Assembly: GCA_001600495.1 (NCBI GenBank)
Contig: BCKE01000037.1
Span: forward strand, 88,611 to 152,610
DNA length: 64,000 nt
Source: Pilasporangium apinafurcum
Lineage: Eukaryota; Oomycota; Peronosporomycetes; Pythiales; Pythiaceae
Direction: 5' to 3'
Positions 1 to 13,600 of this stretch are shown here, in pieces. Under the pieces are notes generated by a model. That model did not search any database and was not told the DNA's origin. It saw only the letters and a list, made by a program, of their open reading frames with translations. The position numbers and the translations under genes were made by a program. Each line of letters begins with the position of its first letter. Position 1 is the stretch's first letter.

Positions 1-1620
1 AGGGAATGTGTTAATCTACAATGGCTCTGATACTTCTATCCTGATGACACTCAACTTGGTAAATTTATTGGCCATGACCGACTATGTATTTACTGTCGTG
101 GCGATAAACCAGTATCATATCTCAAGTAACGAAGACAGCAATACGATTTCGATGAGAACGCTGGAACCCACCATCGCAACCCCGCCCAGCGATCTCGCTG
201 TCATAAACGCATCTGGCGGATCGTTAGTGCTGTCATTCTCACCAACTAACAATACGGGAGGATTTAAGCCTTCATTAGTACGCTATCAAGTCCGTTTACG
301 ATCACTGAATAGCTGCTATACAACAGAAACAGGGTGCTCATCGTGCACCCACGCTTTCAACCTCTCTCAATCCGGTTCAACTATCACAACAACTGCTCCG
401 AACTGCAGTGTCCAAATTTGTAATACTAGCGAAGAATGCTGCTATTATGATGGCAATGAATGTGGATTGCTCAGCGAACAATACGAGAAGTGCCCATTAA
501 GTTCATCACCATGCTATGTCAGTGGATTAAATGCATTGACTCTTTACGTCATAGCGATGAACACGGAAAATCAACTAGGAAACGGAACGTACTCCGGCGA
601 AATATCAACAACCACCAGGTATTTTTTCTATTTCATCCGCTTTGGGTTGATTATTAATAAATTGTGTACATGTATGTTTCAGTAATGCAACGTCACCAAT
701 GGCACCGATACTTGCCCTAGAATCAGCAACAGGAGGATCAGTTAAATTGTTGTCGACACTACCGAAGGTATGTGAGAAACCAGCATCTGTCTTCTTTCGA
801 TGAATTGCTGACACAATGGACATTCAGGATACTGGTGGAGCTCCAATCACGCGGATGTCTCTGAGAGTGAATGGGATTCCATATGTGGAAACAATGGATA
901 TTGAAACAACGTTTGAGCACTGCGGGAATCTGGGAAGTGCTACTGCATACACATATATGCTCGAGATTGAAAACTCGCAAGGGTTAATAAGCAGGATAGC
1001 TCGAACGTTCCAGACAACGTCATCAACTGTACCTGGTCCCCCGGTGTTGTCTACACTTGAAATCAAAGGGCTTTTGATCCTGCTTGGCGTAACTCCGCCA
1101 TGCGATACTGGTGGCGCTGGCGGAATATACTACTACTATGTTCTCTATGAGAATAGTACTGCAGACAGTCTGTTGCACGAAGGATTCTTCGACTGTTGTT
1201 CACTTTCCGTGGGCAGTTTGCAGCCCACCACGACATATCTAATGAACATTCGAACTGGGAATGCGGTTGGATACAGTGAATGGGTGAATACTACGTTTGT
1301 AACCAGCACAGGGATACCATCTACTCCCAGTACAAGTTTATTACATGCGACGTCTACGACGATAGCTTTTACCTTGCTATTGCCTATAGTTGTTGATAGT
1401 GCGATATTGTCAGTTGATGTTCTCGCGACGAGCAACTTCACCAACAGTACAGTGTTTCAGCACTCCTATCCTTGCACCAGAGCTGGAGATTCGTACACGT
1501 GCCCCAAAAGCATCAGCATTAGTGAATTGGATTCCAATAGCAGCACGGTTATTGTCTCTGTCAGAGCTGTTGGAGATGGTGGAGCAAGTGATTGGAATAG
1601 CTCGCTGTATAGCGTTGACA
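1..1620 (+). other. FN3 block 1 of the giant surface protein (about five modules, first one partial)
   Basis: Successive modules carry the FN3 pattern used throughout this protein: a proline-rich start, a short strand around a TGG or SGG turn, and a loop ending in D-T-G-G. Clear starts are near 178 (PPSDLAVINASGG), 690, 1025 and 1300. One module near 330-500 holds an insertion with many cysteines. Introns 619-682 and 768-827 interrupt the block; the second falls right before DTGG. Confidence 0.75.
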
Positions 1621-4600
1621 TCGGACAAATCGGGACGATTGGGTTCGAAATGGAGCAATACAGCGTTAATGAAGGAGATATTGCTCATGTTGATATTGCG
1701 CGGGTTTATGGGACGCTATCGACCGATAATGTGACCTTTCAGATATCTAGTTCGGGAATCGCGTCATCATTTTCTTGGCAATGTGATAGTGTCGACAGCG
1801 GTGCCAACTGCTATGCTGCTTCGCAAGGTTCAAGTTCAGGTAAGCAGTTTGCTACTTCATTATAGTGTTATATGCTTATTTTCCCTTACGACTGTGCTCA
1901 TTAGGTGTAATTTATTTTGATGTCGGTGAGTACGCGAAGTCCATCATGTTTACGGCCCCTGATGACTTGGTGTATGAATCCCTATCATCTTCTAATGTCA
2001 CATTATCATTGACATCTGCTTCAACAAGTGAATTGGGAGTGACAGAAACGATTGTTCAAGTACTCGACAATGGAGATGCTGGATTTATCGCATTTGAGAC
2101 GACATCCACCAGCATATTTGAAAATATAGGAGAACTTGAAATAGCTATCCTTCGATCTGGATCACACTTCGGTAATGTGACGGTCGCTCTCAGGTCAACG
2201 GTTAGTTCGTCAATTGCTACAAATTACGTCCAGACACTCATTTCATTTGGGGATGGAGACAGCCGTATTCTAGTATCGATACCGATTCGTGACAATGACG
2301 AGTTCTCACCAGGGAGCTTCACGTTAACATTGTCGAATCCAACCGGCGGTGCACAACTCTCGATCGATACCATGACAGTGCAGGTAGTCGATAAAGGTGA
2401 CATCAGTGTACCTAATTATCCGCAACTCAGCGTGGAAACGACTACTGGGGGAGCAATACAACTTGATTGGGCCTCTCCATCGTTTACCGGTGGATACTTC
2501 TCTGTGATACAAAGCTATGTGATTGAGGTCAGATCTCTCAATGAATCGTTTCTGGAAACTTATACTACATCAACGACCGGAGGTATCGTAATTTACAATC
2601 TGACCGCCGAGATGACCTACATGGCACGAATTGCAGCCATAAATCAGCGCGGCAGAAGTGACTTTAGCAATGCTATCGTGGCATTAACTACCGCAGCTAC
2701 ATCTCCGGGTCCTGTCATGCAGTTTATCTCGAATGAAGTTACTGGTGGATATATACAGCTTTCATGGCATGCGCCTCTCGATCAAGGAGGTTCATGGATT
2801 TTGCGCTACGAGATATCTATAATTGAAATCCAAAATAGTGAGACGCGTACTCTGGAACTTGATAAATCAGCTTTGGTAGCGGAGATTGGGGATCTCCTGG
2901 CGAGCACATACTATTCATTTTCGATTCGAGCTGTGAACATGGCTGGTATGGAAGGCTCCATAAATACGTTGACCGTGCTGACCTCGTTTGCTACGCGGCC
3001 TCGGAAGCCTCCTCGCCCAACACTTGTTCGTGCTACAGGCGGCTCTCTGCATATCAATATTACTGCACCCATTGATTGTGGTGGCCTCCCATTGATTTTT
3101 TACACCTTATACAGTGGGCGAGTGACTGGGCAAACGTCTACCAATCGTGAATATGTAACTACAAGCATCGTCAGTATGTCCTCTGATAGAGTTGTGGCCA
3201 GTGTGTCTATGTATGGACTACTTTCTGGTTCTGCTTATTTCTTCGGAGTCGCTATGGCAACTCGAATGGTGAGGCATTGTGGCAATAAAGAACAAAAACA
3301 TTTGTACTTCATCATATTGACATTTTATTTTACATGATAATTGTAGTATTGGAGCGATTTTAGCGACGAGGTAACCTTTACAACATTAGCGCCGACATTA
3401 CCGAGTCGTGTTCCTCGACCAACGGTTACGCTCCAGGATCCCGGCGAGGTAACACTAGTATGGGAGGCTCCACTGGACTCTGGAGGTGCCCAAATTATTG
3501 GCTATTCTGTACATATGCGCCGTCGACTATACAATGATACTTGGTCTACATCCTCTATTGTCTACGACGAACGAAATTCTCGAGTACAGACGGCATTGAT
3601 CACCGACCTCCAGGCAAATACAGAATACGCCTTCAGTGTTATAGCGTACAATTTTCGATCGCTATGTTCTGCTGATGATGTCAGTCCCGTCGGTGAAGAG
3701 CTGATTATGACAACACAAGACAGTACTGTGCCCTCTCAACCCAAGCGCTTGCGTCCGACTGTCGTCACTGGTGGCTCCATTTCGATTGTATGGGATCCAC
3801 CGATATCTACCGGAGGTGACTCACTGCTCAGTTACGTTATCTTTCGTGGCATACCTGCGTTCCAACAGGGCTTTGCTATTGTTGGAACTATTGATGCAAA
3901 CAATACCCGAGAATTCACCCAATACGGCCTGTATGCACAACTTCAATACGTGTTTATGATCTGTGCAACTAACAGTCGCGGTATGGGGCTTTATTCATCG
4001 GCTTTGTTTGTGACAACTTCACGGCTAACTCCACCAGATGCACCACGGAACCTTCAGCAAATTCAATCTGGATCAGGAGGCGTCAATATACTTTCGTGGG
4101 ATCCTCCACTCGATACAGGTGGTAGTGCATTGCAGAGATACGCTGTGTATCGAAACGGGTCCCTACTCGATGTGGTGGATGCTTTCACTACTCCTACAGT
4201 GTTTAACGATGCGACAAACGTATCTGCCGATCATGTGTACAACTACACCGTCATCGCAAATAATGGTGTCATTGCTGGAAATATTTCGTCGTCCATTTTA
4301 ATTCGTTCCTATGCTGCAACATTCCCCGCTAGCCCTTCGATAGACATATTGCAGGTCGGAGGAGGATTCGCAACAATTATGTGGATGCCTTCCTCGGACT
4401 CGGGCGGTCGCCCTATTCAACATTTTTTTGTGATTATCTCTCGCGCAGATGCTATCATAGCATCTTTCAATGAAACAAAAAACTATTCTTCGATTTACAA
4501 ATTATATGCCGATACGATGTATCGAGTCACCGTGCAAACCGTCACCGATCGTGGGCCAAGTGCTGCGAGAGAATTGTATTTTACCACGCATCACGCACAA

Positions 4601-7600
4601 ATACCAGCAAAGGCACCATATCCAAGAGTAATAAATGTCTTTGGCGGATACATCCAGGTCGAAGCAGTTCCTCCAACAGATTTTGGAGGTAGCAGTATCA
4701 CTTCATTCAATTTCTACGTGAATGGTCAGCATGCCGATGCAAGGACGCTTTCAGCATTGTACTTGTATGAGATTGCTGGTTTGGTGGCAAACACAACATA
4801 TTTGGTTGCTGTTTCAGCAATGAATGAGATCGGAGAAGGTATCGCCTGCGATCCAATAGAAATAACGACGACATCAGCGTCATCACCAGGTCCTGTTTCA
4901 AATGTGCTGGTTGTATCCATAACATACGAAAGCTTAACGATTGCGTGGGATCCTCCGAGAGACACGGGAGGTGATCCTAGCAACATCAGTTACGACGTTG
5001 AGTTACGCCTTGATACTACCCTGGTGGCATCTGCAAGTCGGGTTGTGAGTCCATTCACGTTTAGTAACTTGAGTGCAGACACATCTTACACAGCACAGGT
5101 CAAGGCTAGAAACCTAATTGGAAACGGCCCATGGAGTGATACTCTTCTTGCAAGTACAGATCCCATTTCGCCCGGCATTATTAACTTTTTGTTCGATTCC
5201 ACGACTGTATCCGAGGCAAACGCTACTATTTCAATTTTGGTGACACGCACAAACGGTGGTGCTATTGAAGCTTCGTGTATGTATCAAACATTGCCGGGAA
5301 CAGCTCTGGCGAACAAAGATTTCGTTTCCATGAGTGGAAGACTGGTTTTCCCAGCTGGAGTACGTTTACAGATCATTGTTGTTCCCATTATCAATGACGA
5401 TGTGATAGAAGATCCGGATCCGTACTTTTATGTGGAGTTATATAAAGTTACTGATTCTTCTGGAACAATCGGATCAAATGGAATGCTGCAAGTTACTATA
5501 CTGGATGACGGTGATGCTGGGATGTTGCAATTTTCTCAATCATCTTACAGTGTACTAGAATCAGAGCCAAAGATTATCGTGACAGTCATACGAAAGCAAG
5601 GATTCAGTGGGCATGTAGTAATGACGATCGATGCAAATGATCTACCAGATGGTGCTCGCAAGAATATCGACTACGTTATTCCACAAGCGACTGCGGAGCT
5701 GAATGATCAGCAAGATCATGTCGACATTCCCATCACAATTATAAATGATGATGTTTACCAAATTGCCAAGATATTTGAGCTGAGAATTATCATTGAAAGC
5801 GGGCGCGCTGGTATTGGCTTCCCTATGTCCGCGGTTGTTGAAATTCTCGACGACGGAGATGTGTCACCATCTGGGGCTCCACTTGTTGTTCAAGGGACTC
5901 TATTATCTGGGGGTATGGTGCATGTATCGTGGACAGCACCAGAATACAAAGGAGCAAAGAATGTGTCGTTCTTGACCTATGTTGTAGTTGTGACTGATGA
6001 TATTCACAATCCACAACGTCTTGCCTCGTTCGCCGAAGAAATTACTGTGACGAATCTAACTGCCCGCACTGATTACCAAGTCGTAGTTACGGCCAACAAT
6101 GGATACTACGAAGGTGTTTCCTCAGCGCCAATAGCTGTTCGGACTGGAGTTCCTACGCCTCCTTCAATACCGCTGAATATTCAAATTGTTCCGACTGGCG
6201 GAAGTGCATCCATTTCTTGGACAGCTCCGTTTGATTCAGGAGGAGCTGCCATTGCGCTGTATCGAATTTATATCAGTATGGACAATCAAACTGGGCTCGC
6301 ATCCACGTACAATACCCTCGAGCGCAGCGTGATCATCTATAACCTGACACAGTTAACAAACTATTATATTAGAGCCCAAGCAATGAATTCTGAAGGAATT
6401 GCTGGTCCAATGACTGAACCAATTCCGTTTATCACTCGAGCTGCTACGACCCCAGTCAAGCCTCTTGGTATTAACGTGCTTAAGCGAACAGGAGGAATGC
6501 TAGAATTAGAGATGCAACCGCCGCTCGACACTGGGGGACTAAGTACATTTACCTACATGCTCGTAAGTACTTCGGCGCAGCAACCCAACGTGTTCACAGA
6601 AGTTTATGAGGGTCCAAACGCAACAGTAATTGTTAACCGACTGTTGTATTCAACTAACTATACTTTCAAGTATCGCATCGCAACATCTGCGGTAAGTGCC
6701 AGTTCATCTCCGCAGTGTTACTATTCATTTCATACACTTGCTCACGGCATGTATTGCATTTTAGGGTGTGAGTGATTGGAGCGAGACAATGACAACTCAA
6801 ACGACCTTCTTATCATTCCCTTCTGAGCCTTCCAACGTCCAAGTGATCTCGAAATCAGGTGGTTCAATCGGACTGTCGTGGGATCCGCCCATAGATTTTG
6901 GTGGAAGTGATATCAACTATTATGAAGTGATATACTTCATAGGGTACGATGTGCGAGATCAATTTCAAAAAATTGTAATGGTGCCTAGTACCAAGACAAC
7001 TTCAGTAACTACTTCAGTCCCAGGTCTCATTGCTAACACCAGCTACGGTTTTATCGTGGATGGTGTGAATGATATTAGTGAATGCGCTGACCGCTCCGTC
7101 TTACTTAGCTACATCGTAACGTATGCAACCACTTCGATCATGGAGCCTCCAGAGATACCACAAAATCTTGCCGTTAGTTCAACAACTGCAGGCATGCAAG
7201 TAATTAATTGGGATCCCTGTCAGGATACCGGTGGAGATACGTTTGTCCAATATCTGTTGTATTCAGACACAGATGAATTATTATACAACGGAACACGAAC
7301 TCAATTTAAGTATGGACCATTGCTTGCCAATACAGTTCATCGGTATACAGTCATGTCGTGGAATTCTGCTGGCACAAGTACACGAAGCCCTGAAGTGATA
7401 GCGCGGACACTGACCGACTTAACAATACCAGGCCCTCCAACGGGGCTTATCCAAGTGAATGCCTCAGGCGGGTCTATCGGATTGATATGGAATGAGCCAA
7501 TAGACCTTGGAGGAACATTAGCTGTTGGCTACCAAGTGTATCGAAATCACGAACCGCTCGTCGATCAAGCTGATCTGGTGACAACAAACAACTATGTGGA

Positions 7601-10600
7601 TGAAAACAATCTTGCTGCTAACCGCGTGTACTCTTATCATGTACAAGCTATCAATTTGATTGGTGCTGGTCCTGTAAGCGACGATTTTCTTGGCCAAACG
7701 GCGATGCCTTCAGCTCCCAATCCACCTCAAGCTTTGGCGCTTGAAGCTATCGGTGGCCAACTCACAGTGAACTGGACAGCTTCTGGAGATACCGGTGGAG
7801 TTCCCTTGATCAACTATAGAGTAAGCATGGTCACACCTTTTGAAGCCAACGACTTCACGCTGGACACGAATTTCACATACTACAAAATTCGACCGCATTA
7901 TACATACACTATTAAAGTCAGTGCGATCAACGCAGTCGCGGAAAGCTCTTTTGTGTTGAGGACAGTTGAATCGGGAAATGCAACTCGTCCGGCTGCTCCT
8001 CCCACCCCTACAGTAGTCAATTTTAGCAGCCAGACTGTTGTGCTGAAGTTGTATGAGCCGATGGATGATGGAGGATCGAATATTACAGCTTTTCGCGTAT
8101 ATCAAGACGGTCACAGCGTGTCTTCCTTAGACTGGGATACTTTTCAGATGGAGGATGAAGTGACAATCATCAATCTAAGGGCACAAACCAGATATAATTT
8201 CACAAGCACAGCCATTTCAGATCCGACGTTGGGTGAAAGTAAACAAAGTGCTGTGGTGACTGTGACAACTGACAACCCCACGTTGCCCTCCAACGTGTAT
8301 AATCTTGAGCTACTTGGAGTTACATCTGAGTCACTCATTCTTAAATGGAAGGGACCCGATGACACCGGCGGCGGTCTTATCTTGTACCAGCTGGAGTATT
8401 GCAATATAACTAATGAGACAACCGACGGTATTTGGGAAACAGTAACAACTTACTCTCAAAAGCTCGAGCTAGCAGGACTCAGTCCTTCTACCACATATGC
8501 TGTTCGTGTAAGGGCTAGCAATCCTGCAGGCTTTAGCTCGTGGACAAGTGAGTTGGAAGGGACAACTGATGTGGCAAAACGTGGTGTGGTGATGTTCAGT
8601 CCCGAAGATATATATGTATTTGAAAACGAAAGTTTTGTGACCATCCAACTGGTACGCTTCAATGGTACTTCTGGCTCCATCTCCTGCAACTATACTGTGG
8701 ATTTAGTCAATAGTACAGCAGTCGCTGGGAAGGACTATGATATGGTCAATAGTACAGAAGTCGCTGGAGAGGACTATGATTTAACTCTAGGGTCAGTGAC
8801 ATTTGCGGACGGAGAATCAGTGAAAGAGATTGTGGTCAATATTTATGATAATCAGGTGTATGATCCCGTCCCAAGATGGGTGACATTGGTTCTGAATGAC
8901 ACTTCGGAGAGGTCTGATAAAGTCCCACTATTTTACGCCACAATCTGGATTCTTGATGATGGTGACGCTGGATGGATTGAGTTTGTTTTTTCGGAGACAA
9001 GCGTTTCTGAAAGTGCTGGAATCTTTTTTGTCCCGTTACAGCGCGTCGGTGGTTCCAGCTCTTCTACAACAGTCAAACTCGAATTCGATCAACATAAGAG
9101 TACGGCCGTCGAGAATGTCACTTTCGAGATTTGTACACCGGATATCGAGTTTGCAGACAACGAAACGAATCAAGATGTCAACCTCAAGATTATAAACAAT
9201 ACCGTTTACGATTATCCTTACAAATTTTTCATTTTGACACTCAAGGTAGCAAGCGGGGGTGGTCAAATTGGCGCGAATTCTATCATCAACATCACTATAG
9301 AAGACGATATGGACACTTCAGCTCCAGGGGAAATGATACCTCCGGTAGTGAGTAAAGTCACAGGTGGTTTGATATCTTTAACTTGGCAGCCGCCCGTGAA
9401 CGTAGGTGGTCAGATGCTGTGGATTACGGAGTACATAATCGGAATGAGCGTTGAAGACAATGAGGTCTATCATAAGACTCAAAGCAATACTACACAAATG
9501 GCATTTGGGTCATTGCAAATATTTACCAATTATTCATTTAGGATTGCCGCTATAAACGTCGATGGTCAAGGAGTGTTTTCCTCCAAAATCGAGCAAATGA
9601 CGACAAATTATACAGCTCCCGGTCCTATGACGACTATGGAACTCATAGAAGCAACTGGAGGTCTACTTACACTCCAACTGATTCCTCCCCTTGATTTGGG
9701 TGGAACTACAGTTCAAGGTTTCTTGGTTTATTTGGCTTTTGAAGGAGAATCTGATTTTGAGGTACAGTATCATTCATTAATGCTAGTCCCTCAGAAAGTA
9801 TCTTCTATTGAACACAGGCTCACACCGCTTTCTGTGCCCTTAGATTGTTTATAATGCATCGAATGACAATTCATCACTAATTCAAGTGAGTGTTAGCGAT
9901 GCCGAAACGAATTACACGGTGAAAGCCCAGGTGTGCGAAGTAAAGTACTGCTTCGATAATAGAGATTTGTAAGCTAAAAGTATTCTTTCCGTGGGATCTA
10001 GGCTATCAATTTTGTGGGAATTGGCGATATGTCCAAAGGGTTCGCATTTCGTAGTGGTCAACTTTCGCGTCCAGGCCCCCTACGTCTCTCAAAACTAGCA
10101 CATGCATCGACTGGAGGCTCCATCGGTATCTCATGGGACCCCCCTGTAGACACGGGTAAATTTGTCTCATTGAACTCACAATCTCGCTCATTTACTGAAA
10201 ATGTTTTCCTTTCATCGTGTTAGGTGGTTATAAAAATTTGTCATACGTCTTTTATCACCGTGTGCAGGGTCAAGGAGAGCGATTTCGACTGGCGTATTAC
10301 AATGCTATCGGGCTAGAAGCATTCATTTACCGGTTGACAGCAGAGACAGTGTACGAAATCGTTGGCATCTCCTGCATTCCTGACGATATGGTTTACCTCG
10401 CTTGGGGGACGCTTTCTTCCAAAGATGCAAGCATTGCCATTTCGGGTACGGTATCTGACAATATCTGGAACTCCAGTAAATTCTTTGAATTTTCGGTACG
10501 TGGAGCTCGATAGCGTAGCAATGACTTTGATTATCATGCCGCTCCGGAGATGTTTACGTTCGTGGGTATTGCAAAATTAGGAGTATTTATTCGAAGTTGA

Positions 10601-13600
10601 TCAAGAACGTACCACAGATAATTCAGTGGCTTATATGAAAACGGTAGCGGGGAATGATTCTTCAACTGCGATTATGGATCTGGATGATGGCGCGGAAGAA
10701 TATTTGTATCTTCGTGGGAGTGTTAGTGACATGAAGAACTTTTCGACGACAGCACCGACGCGACCTGGTCTTCCACCTAAGCCTACCTTATCTTACGCTA
10801 CAGGAGGGGCGCTGCATATTCGATTGTACTCTCCAAACGATACAGGTAAAACATTATGTATTGCGTGTGTGTTAAATGATGGAAAAAGACTTAATATGAT
10901 CTGTTGACGTAACTAGGGGGTATTGCTATTAATGATTTTGAACTATATGTCAACAACAAGAGCGTACGTTGTGTATCAACTACACTTTCACACCCTCGTT
11001 TTTTCATGGACTAAGCATGTCACAAATTTCTTTAGGTTATTGGAAGCTTTTATGATTACGCGTCAGAAGGCTCAATGACACTCCAAATTACCGTCCAAAT
11101 TGGTAATTTGAACCCGGAAACAGACTATGAATTCATTTACCTTGCTATTAATGATGTATCGCCCTGCTCCGTGGTTGATCGGAGTATGATCCAACCTGCT
11201 GTCTTTCAAACAACTGGTCCGACGTTGCCTATCCCGATTGAATGGGTCAACCAAGCCGGGTCTACAGGTGGTGGGATCCATGTGGAATGGGAAATTCCCA
11301 TGGATACGGGGAGCAATGGTACTATCTATTACCAACTCTTCATGAGCGCGACCAGATTAGTGACACCAGTGTGGACATTGGTATATAACGGTACGGAAAC
11401 GTCATATTGGAAGACCAAGCTTATGCAAGCAACAGACTACATGTTCAGGGTTTCGTCCATGAACGAACTCGGGTATTCGGATGTCTCCAATGCGTTCACA
11501 TTTAGTACTTCCTATGTCTCCGTACCTGGACCCACTGGTGAATTGACAATGATTACTACCACAGGAGGTATGATCCATTTCTCCTGGGCGAGTCCTGATG
11601 ATGATGGAGGTAGCCCTATCACGTACTACACTGTGAGCGGTAACAACAAGGAAGTTGTTGTTGAGACGACGGAAGTGTACTTCGGTGGGCTTTCTGCCAG
11701 CACCGAGTATACTTTCATTGTATACGCTGGAAATAGTTTGGGGTCAGCAGCTGATGGTGGCGAGGCAACATTTAAGACGTCTGTCTCCACACCTCCTGCC
11801 CAAGTAGAGACCATCAATGTGGTCGATTCGTCGGGTGGAGCAGTAATATTGTCAACTGCCGCTCCAAGTGATACTGGGGGAGTTGATATCAATAGCTTAT
11901 TGTACACCGTATTTGTGAACGGTGTAGCAGTATCTTCAACATTCGTTCGCCGCTTGTCATCGTATACTTCCAATGACCAATCCAGTCGTCGACTTTCGTC
12001 TGTTGACACAATGAGTAACGGACTACTTCAGCGTCGGTTAGTTGCAGATGATACGTCATTGATATTTATCCAAGTGGGAAGTTTGGTGCCATTGAGATCC
12101 TACACGTTCACGATGGCTGTATCCAACGAAGCAGGAAGTAGCGAACCGAGTGGAAGTGCCTCTGGGGATACACAGGGCGTTTCTTTTCCAGGAACACCTG
12201 ATCCCCCAACTGCGGTGCATATTACCGGAGGATCACTGTCGTTCGTATGGACTGATCCTGTAGATTCAGGAGGACTACCCATCGTATCATACTTGCTCGT
12301 GGTGAAAACGTTGGGCCAAGAAGTTGAACGCTGCGAGGGCTTAATGCTGTTATGTATGGTTGGCAGTTTAGAGTCTCTGACAGAATACACCATTACATTA
12401 GTAGCTTACAATTCGCTTGGACCATCGAGTGCGAGTACCCCTGTCACGTACACTACGACAGTAATGTCAGCACCGCAAGCACCGCATCATCTGAGCGTGA
12501 AAGCCGTTACAAATGAATCTGTAACACTGATGTGGGAGCCGTGTACAGATTTTGGAGGTGCAATTATCCGGAGCTATTTCATTCAAGTCGTCGCAGTGTC
12601 GAATACATCAGATACTACGTCCATGAGTGTTCCATTCAACAACTTAACTACCACAGTAGAAAGCTTAATGCCAGCTCTGGAGTACTATGCAACAGTGGTA
12701 AGTGCCAACCACATTTTTTGGTATATATGCAATTTGAACTCGCTGATATACGTACGCGAATATTGTAGCAAGCAATGGCCGATGAAGATTTACAGGGTGA
12801 CGAAAGTACTCGTGCATACTTCACCACAGTTCGTGAACCTAATCAACCTCAACCACCTCGTATTGGATGTGGTATGTCTGCTTTGACACTGCTCTGCTTG
12901 ATTAATGATGTATTTGTTCTGAACTAATCGTTGGCTTATTTTTTTCTCCTGGAAACAGTCTCGAATTCAACCGTCACATTGCACTGGGATGAGTCTGAAG
13001 ATGCTGCGGAGTATTTCCTGTACCGCGATGGTTCTCTCGTCGTTTACCATGGGTTAGAAACGTACGGAGAGGACACTTCGATTGTTGTAGGCACGACTTA
13101 TTCGTACCAAATTGCAACTGTGGATTTCAATGGACTATCTTCCATCCTCAGCGATCCAACTGTATATGAAGTCATGGCGTCTGACGCGGCATTTCGGTGT
13201 GAAGGGAGATCAGGGGTGATTCACCTGAGTGACTATGAAAACTCAACTCGGCAGCAGTGGTTCATTGTTCCTGAAAGTCCCACAGATATCATCTTGAACG
13301 TACGAGCCGGTGTTTTTCCTCACTATAAGCAAGATGATGAAAACCCATTTTATTCTTACATATTGCTTTGGCGTTGTTGTACTGTAGATTACTTCATTCT
13401 GGGTTGAATGCGATTATGATGTCGTAACTATCGAAGTGACAAGCATGAACGAAATACAAACCTTGTGGAGTGGGGGGTGTAGGCGTATGGGTACATTTCA
13501 GCTGGTGTCTGACGCCGTTGACATCGTCAATATCACATTTATTTCGGACGAAAGCGTCGAATATGCAGGATTTTCCATGACGTATGAGCTGGATAATAGC

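Noticed and set aside
7710-8114. Minus-strand open frame of 134 codons
   Set aside because: It lies inside FN3 block 3 and has no features of its own.
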